Assembly (NCBI RefSeq): GCF_963675165.1
Contig: NC_087391.1
Location: 1,011,001 to 1,075,000, forward strand
Length of the DNA stretch: 64,000 bases
Reading direction: 5' to 3'
Source of the DNA: Halichondria panicea
Lineage: Eukaryota; Porifera; Demospongiae; Suberitida; Halichondriidae
Of the stretch, positions 57,196-64,000 are shown piece by piece. Below the pieces are notes generated by a model, which was not told the DNA's origin, searched no databases, and saw only the letters and a list, made by a program, of their open reading frames with translations. Made by a program: the position numbers and the translations under genes. Each line of letters starts with the position of its first letter. Position 1 is the stretch's first letter.

Positions 57196-57899
57196 GTGGG
57201 TGGGTGCATGCCACTGTCGTAGGAAATAATGCCATAAAAAATTAGGTGTCTTTAGTGCACAAAATACGGAGGAATTTGTGAGCTTTAGCTGGCGCTTCAT
57301 TAGAGTGGGGGCCACATTTATTTGCAAGGATTAGAGTGCTAAGATTAGGGTGGCACTTTTTAGACTGTTTACAACATTTATATAAAAAGAGTGGCCCACT
57401 CTTTGTAATGGCTCATGTAAGTTTTTGGTTTGGTGATGTGTTGAGTATAGCTAGTGTATACAGTGACTGTAAGAAAGAGATGGCCTGCTAACACAGATTG
57501 AACACATGCTATGGAGACTTTGGGGCTTATTAACTTACAAATGTATAGCAGTATTAATTATGGATGGTTAGTTAGTTAGTTGACTTGTTTATAAGGTGAT
57601 CCATGATAGTCACGTTTGACTTCACAGTCAAATAAATTATACTTATTCTTGTGTCTGTGTAAATATGAACTACTAGTTATTATTGTCATTAGCAGCGCTA
57701 GAGTATTCCCATGCGTTCTCACTCCTAAGATCTTCAATCCAAGCCATCAGAGGAGCTCATACCCATGCATGTTGAATGATCTTCTTCCCTAGTATAGTCA
57801 ATATAGTAATCACAGTGGTAATTAATGTACATTACACATGTTTATTCTCGTGTCTGTGTGCATAATAGCTATAATAATAATAAGTTGTTTGATGTTGAC
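57196..57899. other. Gap after the last visible POMT2 exon
   Basis: I searched by eye for the next POMT2 exon on the plus strand and found none. The sequence is AT-rich with no obvious repeat family. It ends at the stop codon of the minus-strand membrane-protein gene. Confidence 0.5.
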
Positions 57900-60331
57900 T
57901 CACACTTGAATATAATCGTATTCCGGTTGCTGCTCATTTCTTGTTGGGCCCAGACCATCGTTCTCATAGTAGTCAGCTTCAATATTAGTAGCATTGGTTG
58001 CACTGTACACAGGGTTCTGATTCATTTCAATGGGTGTGTCCACAGTCTCGTGCTGGTGGGTGTGGTTAGCTTCGTGGTCCGTAGTTGGTGTTTCAGTTGT
58101 ACTCATACTGTACACGGGATTTTGGTTCATTTCTATGACTTCCCTATCTGTATGGAGTTAAATTTTAAAAGTGGCCGTCAGACTGTATAATTATAGCTAC
58201 ATGTAGTACATGTGACAATGCTTCAACAGTACTGCATCTAGTCATAGATTAGTTTACACATGACTGATTTGTGCAGCATGTACGTACTTGTATTAACTCG
58301 AACTGTAATCTAACTCTGCTTTTGTTGGCAGTCATCTACAGCATATACTGAGATTAGCTAGATGTGTCTAGTGCTTCACCTGTAGTAGTGGCAGTACTGA
58401 TGTCTTGGTTACCACTCTTTCTGATATGGACTGTAAGTAGGATGAGGAGCACGGCCATTACTAGAATGATGAGCAGCAAAACTCCACCCACTCCTCCAGC
58501 GATACCACCCACCACTCCCACACTTAGTGAAGAGTCTGTAGTAGAAATAAGTACACTCTGTGTAGACTATATAGGTTGATTAGCACTCACCAGGTTCACA
58601 GTTACTGCCAGTGAATCCAGACAGACAGGTCGTACATCTTGTGGATATGTTTCGTCCAGATAAACACACTGCACAGTCACGGTTACTATCATAGCCTAAC
58701 AGGCAACTTGAGCATTTAATGTTCAGATCGTAGTTAGCCACACACTCAGTGCAGGTAGGATTGAAGTTATCCAAGCATGTTTGACAGAGTGTTGCTGGGT
58801 CCCCTCCTGGTAGAGCACACACACTGCAGTCTGTATCAGTGAACCTGTCTGGTTGTAGGCAGAGGGAGCAGTTGGTGACTGGGTCTCTGTTGGGTAGGCA
58901 ACTAGTGCAGTCTGAGGTGATGTCCCAGCCTGGTAGGCACTGGGTGCAGTTGGTAGAGGGATCTCTGTTGGGTAGACACTGGGTGCAGTCAGTAGAGGAA
59001 TCTCTGTTGGGTAGGCACTGGGTGCAGTCGGTCGAGGGATCTCTGTTGGGTAGGCACTGGGTGCAGTTGGTAGAGGGATCTCTGTTGGGTAGGCACTGGG
59101 TGCAGTTGGTAGAGGGATCTCTGTTGGGTAGACACTGGGTGCAGTCGGTAGAGGGATCTCTGTTGGGTAGACACTGGGTGCAGTTGGTAGAGGGATCTCT
59201 GTTGGGTAGGCACTGGGTGCAGTTGGTAAAGGGATCTCTGTTGGGTAGGCACTGGGTGCAGTCGATAGAGGGATCTCTGTTGGGTAGGCACTGGGTGCAG
59301 TCGGTAGAGGGATCTCTGTTGGGTAGACATTGAGTGCAGTTTGTTAGTGTATCATAAAACTTAAGACAGGCTGTGCAATTGGTGGTTGGGTCATAGTTGG
59401 TCTGTACACAAGTGGAGCAGCCAGTAGTAATATCCAGGTTGTAGAGGCAGTCGCTGCAGGCTACAAGAGGTGAAGGGTCTAATCGATTATCAGTACATCT
59501 TAGAGTGCCATCATCTTGACATGTCGCCACTTGTGGATTTTTCTGATGTGTGGTGGTACAGTCAGGTCCACAGAAACCAGGAGAGCACTCGACTCTGAAA
59601 CTCATGGTCATGTGAGATATGTTGTGGAATCCAGTGAACGTCATCTCCTCTGTGAAGTCTGCTCCAAGTTGGAGGTTGTCCAGGTCAATCAACAGACTGT
59701 CTATTATGTTCGGGAGTTCGCTGTCCAATGCTTCGATAAAGAACTGAATTCGCCCCTACAGAGCCACGTAAGAATTTATGTCAAAAACCATGCACTACAT
59801 GTAGAAAAACACAATCTTACCGTCCACACATTAAAGTCTGTTCTTGAAACAGGTAGAGGATTGTGTGCTACTCCCAGTAGTGCTGTTGGACCTTGACCGA
59901 ATGTTATGCTCATTTCAATGAATGGGCAAGTGCTGGGGGACATTGTACAGTCTGTGAAGAAGTACCCCATGCTGGGTCTTGTCTCCAGTGATGCTCCGAA
60001 TGGTCTGATGGCCCAACGGAACCTGGTGTCACATCTCTCCTCTCCTGTATTGGTACAGTTGGTGTTTCTGAATGGTAGCTCATCACAGCACACTGGTATT
60101 ACACTAGCACATTCAGCACATAGTCCGGTTGGGTTGGTGTAGTTGACCAAGTTGACTGTCAGTACAAAATCAGCTCTCACCTGTAGTAATAATAGTGAAG
60201 TGTATAGTAGCTAGTGGCCTTCTATTCAGTGTAATATGCCCTACATTAATATGTTACTCGTAACTCACCGATGGGAAGCTTTTACACACACAGACTGCCA
60301 AACTCCAAAGTAGTACAATCTTAGCTTTCAT
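57900..60331 (-). CDS. Notch-ligand-like (MNNL/DSL-like) type I membrane protein with cysteine repeats
   Basis: Exons: 60331-60269 (signal peptide MKAKIVLLWSLAVCVCKS), 60180-59821, 59755-58591, 58535-58380 and 58147-57900, about 663 residues. Exon 2 has an MNNL-like region (DFVLTVNLVNYTNPTGLC, CDTRFRW), continued in exon 3 by FFIEALDSELP. A DSL-like core follows (RVECSPGFCGPDC ... TCQDDGTLRC) but lacks one of the usual six Cys. Next come at least ten 13-residue repeats TQCLPNRDPSTDC and variants, then more CxxC units ending CLSGFTGSNC. Exon 4 is a Gly-rich lead into a membrane span (LLLIILVMAVLLILL). The cytosolic tail has two NPVY motifs and ends YDYIQV. The protein probably acts at the cell surface; a Delta-type role is inferred from the N-terminus only. 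A tandem paralogue follows at 62243. Confidence 0.75.
58918..59340 (-). repeat. 39-bp coding minisatellite
   Basis: About eleven tandem 39-bp units encode 13 residues each (TQCLPNRDPSTNC type) within exon 3 of the gene above. Units differ mainly at the D/N before the last Cys. The plus-strand frame through this region is a shadow of the repeat. Confidence 0.9.
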
Positions 60332-60453
60332 GTTGAGCCTAGCCTGAGGCGTAGCATGTGTTGACCTTTCAGTTATGTCGTACACTAATCACGTGACATC
60401 ACTAGCCACAAATGTTTATACTAGAGGTGCTTTACCATCATAGTGTTAGGATT

Positions 60454-61008
60454 CAGAGGAGGTCGAACACCACTTGACCTTTCTGCTAATTATGACCATT
60501 TAGCTTTGATCCTTTTCACTACCCACGCTCTGCTAGATTCGCCCATAGAACCGCCCAACTATAGTACAATAGTAGCTGTGGTACCACTCGAGGCTAGACT
60601 TTGGAGACTACCATAGTATAGCCTAGCCTCTCGATCTTCTAGCTTTAGAGTCTCAGAGTTCTGTTCATCGGTACTTTCCAAGCCAGAGTTTATTTTCGGT
60701 CTGTTTGTTTCTCTGTTTCCAAACAATGGCCTGTTGTGTGCTATATTCTGACTGTAGACTAGTGAGGAGTGAGGACCAGGTTAACAGGTGATTAGAGGAA
60801 CTGGCAGAGCTATAAGATCAAGAGGCTAGGCTAGCCTACTGTGGGTCGTCTCCTGAGTCTAGATCTAGTGTTGCCTCGAGTGTTGCCACGACCACTATTG
60901 TAGTACTAGTTGGGAAGTCTAGCAGAGCGTGGGTAGTGAAAAGTGAAAAAGATCAAAGATAAAAGGTCATAATTAGCAGAAAGGTCAAGTGGTGTCCGAC
61001 CTCCTCTG
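60454..61008. mobile_element. Foldback element upstream of the membrane-protein gene
   Basis: CAGAGGAGGTCGAACACCAC on the left and, reversed, CAGAGGAGGTCGGACACCAC on the right; the arms extend about 200 bp through TCTGCTAATTATGACC and CACTACCCACGCTCTGCTAG. It lies about 120 bp upstream of the gene's start codon and could affect its promoter. Confidence 0.85.
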
Positions 61009-61175
61009 GTTAAGATTAGGGTTTCAAATTTAATTGTTCATTACACGGCTGGCTTACTACACCATGCTATTGGTTCGTGCAATGTTTTTTATAGTAATAA
61101 TAGATGGTGGCTATTCAATCCTGCATGAAACACACAATGATAGTCTAACATCTTTAGGCCTATGCGGTGTATTAT
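61009..61175. other. Short spacer, no feature seen
   Basis: AT-rich sequence between the foldback element and repeat family X copy 3. No coding signal. Confidence 0.5.
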
Positions 61176-61946
61176 ATGCCTCGGTGCACTTGCGCACAGT
61201 GGCATACGGTAGTGTGTCTGTCTAGACTGCTGTATAACTGCTCAATGATCAATGTAAGTAAGAGCCTTCTAGTCATTGTTTTCTTGATTAGCAAATAGTA
61301 CTTTGTTTTTGAGTTCTGGCTATAGTTTTACTTTGAATGCCATTGCAGACTCTTCAGACTCATGCGTAGCAAAATCTGTTGATATAACTTAAATTAGCTA
61401 TGCTATACTTAGTACTTAGCTCTGCACTACCATTGGTCAGCAGCAAGAATAAGAAAAAAACCCGGCATGATGCAACCATTAATAATTATGGACTTTAAAC
61501 TTTTGGTATCCTTTCTAGCAACGGTTATTTTCCACTCTTTTGCACCATTCCCTGCATGCAAATTAATGTATAAGAGGTATAGTATTCAGAATTGTATTTT
61601 GCGCCATCCAAAAAATGGGGTGGGTGGGGCTCATTCTAAGGCACATTAAAATATCAATTAAATGGGTGGGGTTAGAGGTTAGAACAATTATTGTTGTGCT
61701 AAGAAGAATTGTAGACCAACTTTAGAGAGCTCTTAACTGCTAACTCAATGAGACATTGTCAGTTATTTTATACGAGATAAAAGTTCAATGTCATTATCAG
61801 ATTGTATCATTTCACTTGCCTGCCAGGTCCAAAATTTGGCTAAAAATCCGTGAAACAGATTGGTCTGGCCTAGTAGTCAGCTAGTACTTTCATGTCGTAA
61901 AGCTTTAATGCCTCCACCGAAGCATCAGCACCCACAGTGCTTTCAT
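61176..61946 (-). mobile_element. Repeat family X, copy 3, inverted
   Basis: On the minus strand the 5' end is ATGAAAGCACTGTGGGTGCT (61946 on) and the 3' end is GCACCGAGGCAT (61176), matching the copies at 40244 and 45725 in reverse. The middle (about 61380-61880) is different and may be another insertion. Confidence 0.65.
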
Positions 61947-62103
61947 TTGTATGTAGAGTGGTTGGTACCAACCACTGACCAGTATTGACAGGTGGTTGTG
62001 ATTGACTCATTAGTAGTGTGTCTTTACTGATAGCGTAATATGAGCAATTGTTACATCATCAAAGTGTCATTTTTGAATAGTCAGAAATGAATCAACTACG
62101 TAT

Positions 62104-62142
62104 CACACACACACACACACACACACGCACATGCACACACAC
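62104..62142. repeat. (CA)n microsatellite
   Basis: A run of CA dinucleotides with two interruptions, downstream of the second membrane-protein gene. Confidence 0.9.
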
Positions 62143-62242
62143 TAATATCTACATTTATTTTGACTAAATGCCCGAAAACAATTTATTAGAACCATTCATT
62201 AGTTTGTCTGTGTATAGCTATAAGTTGTTTGATGTACGTAGT

Positions 62243-64000
62243 TTACACTTGAATATAATCGTATTCCGTTTGCTTCTTTTTTCTTGTTGGGCCCAGACCA
62301 TCGTTCTCATAGTAGTCAGCTTCAATATTAGTAGCATTGGTTGCACTGTACACAGGGTTCTGATTCATTTCAATGGGTGTGTCCACAGGCTCGTGCTGGT
62401 GGGTGTGGTTCATTTCCATGACTCCTGTAACTTCCTTATCTGTATGGATTATTAGCGTAAACGGTCAGTCAGCTGCAAGGCTGTTTCTAAGACTTTCAAA
62501 GGTATAGTTACTGAATGGTTGACTATAGTAATTATGGCTTATAACCAACCAATGCCGATCGAGGGCGTAGCCTGAGGCTGAGGTCAGTTATAAGCCATAA
62601 TCTAGGCAACCATGCAGTACTGCAAAATAGCAAAATGGTTCATTTTAACATCAATGGAGACAGTCAAGCTTGCTCTCACAGCCCCTTCTGCCTCCGAATA
62701 TGCAGTTAGACCAGTTACAGCTGTCAGGTATGAGAGCTAGCTACTTCTCCAATGGGCCAAGCAGCTTGGTTTTTTGTTGGAAGCCATAAACTTTGACCAG
62801 ACCAGCCCACTAATTATTAGTGGCTGCCGTTTTGCACTCCACAAGTTTATCAATCAACAATACTACCTGTACTCCTATACATGCTTCTGAGCCACAGCCG
62901 GCCTTGACTATAGAAAGCATAGAGCAAGTGCATTGTTTCATACCTCATGAACATGTAATAAGTAGCTTAGACATCTAGCTAGCTCAGCACAAAACAGAGT
63001 CTACACAAACTTTCATTGCGTCTGTATTGCTATTTTGCTATATGTATGTATACAAATGGTTAGCAAATCTTGCTGTAGGAAGTAAAAATATGATCCCTGG
63101 AAGTAAAATATGGCTCATACTCACTGGACATCACCTGGAATACAGAGTGAATCAGTAAATAAACCATGAAAAAAGCATGAAAAAGCGCTCTGTGAGAACC
63201 TCTAGCTACTTCACGACAATCAAGATTCGTTTCCAATTGATACCTACTATCAGGGAGCATGTGATTCAGTAATGGGGGTAGCTCTGAGATGTATGCATTG
63301 GACAGAATAAGTTTCCCGGGATTTTGTGGGAGTTATGAAGAGATACACGGATGGTCCCAGAGCCACTACTTATACTTCATTGTAAAACATCACGTGAATC
63401 ACCAATCCCTCTCTACACTATCTATGGGCCCAGGAAGTTCATGGTCAATTATGGCTTCATTTAATATGCTTTATGTGGTTGACAAGTATGCCAGAGACTT
63501 CTGCATGTATATACTTTTAGCTGGTTGAATTGAAGCTTAATTATCAGATAATAGATAGAAGCGCTTTTTAACATGAAATTCATATAATTTCAGTGAAGTA
63601 TATCAAAGTTATGACAACATTAATAAAGGTCAACCTCAACACAGGTTGACTTGACTATATAGACTTTAGTACATGTGTCTAGTGTTTCACCTGTAGTAGT
63701 GGCAGTACTGATGTCTTGGTTACCACTCTTTTTGATACGGACTGTAAGTAGGATGAGGAACACGGCCATTACTAGAATGATAAGCAGCAAAACTCCACCC
63801 ACTCCTCCAGTGATACCACCCACCACTCCCACACTTAGTGAAGAGTCTGTAGTAGAAATAAGTACACTCTGTGTGTTGACTATAGTATTGTATAGCACTC
63901 ACTAGGTTCACATTTACTGCCAGTGAATCCAGACAGACAAGTGGTACATCTTGTGGATATGTTTTGTCCTAGGAGACATACTGTACATCCACTATTAATA
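62243..64000 (-). CDS. Second MNNL/DSL-type membrane protein paralogue, 3' part
   Basis: Visible exons: part of the cysteine-rich exon from the window edge to about 63906 (TRCTTCLSGFTGSKC), the membrane exon 63846-63691 (156 bp, same length as in the first copy) and the tail exon 62439-62243, ending YDYIQV. The membrane exon has VGVVGGITGGVGGVLLLIIL followed by RIKKSGNQDIS. The tail is shorter than in the first gene: one NPVY motif is lost and NHTHQHE is kept. The donor of the cysteine exon reads A|GTGAGT instead of G|GTGAGT. The N-terminal half lies outside the window. The 1.25-kb intron between membrane and tail exons holds a hairpin at about 62530-62605 and nothing else I can name. Confidence 0.75.
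62530..62605. repeat. Hairpin in an intron
   Basis: ATTATGGCTTATAACC on the left is answered by TTATAAGCCATAAT on the right, with a GC-richer loop. It is probably a small MITE. Confidence 0.7.

Noticed and set aside
58839-59333. 164-codon plus-strand frame with repeated GSLLGRHWVQ
   Set aside because: Mirror image of the 39-bp coding minisatellite in the minus-strand gene, which has signal peptide, splice sites and membrane span.

Overview
The window looks like animal nuclear DNA, most probably from a sponge (demosponge). The reasons are spliced genes with many very short introns (47 to 120 bp), NLR-type immune receptors with paired Death domains, a NACHT domain and a 2A-like motif near the N-terminus, and a heavy load of foldback elements, MITEs and 5'-truncated non-LTR retrotransposons. 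The species call is inference; no search was run.

Positions 1-52954 form a degenerate tandem array. The repeating unit is a + strand NLR gene followed by a convergent (- strand) copy of GSTZ1 (maleylacetoacetate isomerase); in three places a small fragment of an LC3/Atg8 last exon lies upstream of the next NLR. There are four NLR copies: A (762-6075, 5' end and promoter destroyed by a retrotransposon), B (17910-22373, one frameshift just before NACHT), C (32173-36666, intact by eye) and D (42788-50730, intact by eye). Each intact gene has four exons: exon 1 with a basic leader, a hydrophobic segment and the motif GDVELNPGP; exon 2 with Death domain 1; exon 3 with Death domain 2; and one large exon with NACHT, a degenerate leucine-rich region and a helical C-terminal tail. 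If the 2A motif works, the ribosome would release a 75-residue hydrophobic leader (in B and D; 73 in C) and a separate cytosolic receptor from one mRNA. Downstream GSTZ1 copies A, B and C are truncated inside exon 4 and broken; copy D (50797-52954) and the outermost copy (53270-54880) keep all ten exons.

The array is heavily invaded. Comparing duplicated units gives clean empty sites for several insertions: a 7.0-kb element with 10-bp target duplications and inverted satellite arrays around gene-like exons (22676-29673); TA-flanked elements at 16262-17786, 31911-32093 and 27784-29268; a long palindrome at 44025-44876; a TTAA-flanked element at 45529-46609; and a composite block at 10760-15871.

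From about 53 kb the window is ordinary gene territory: GSTZ1 (-) head to head with POMT2 (+, only the N-terminal part visible), then two tandem - strand genes for Notch-ligand-like (MNNL/DSL-like) type I membrane proteins with cysteine-rich repeats, the second running off the window end. The GSTZ1/POMT2 divergent pair matches, from memory, the human arrangement at 14q24.3. No rRNA, tRNA or CRISPR array was recognised.
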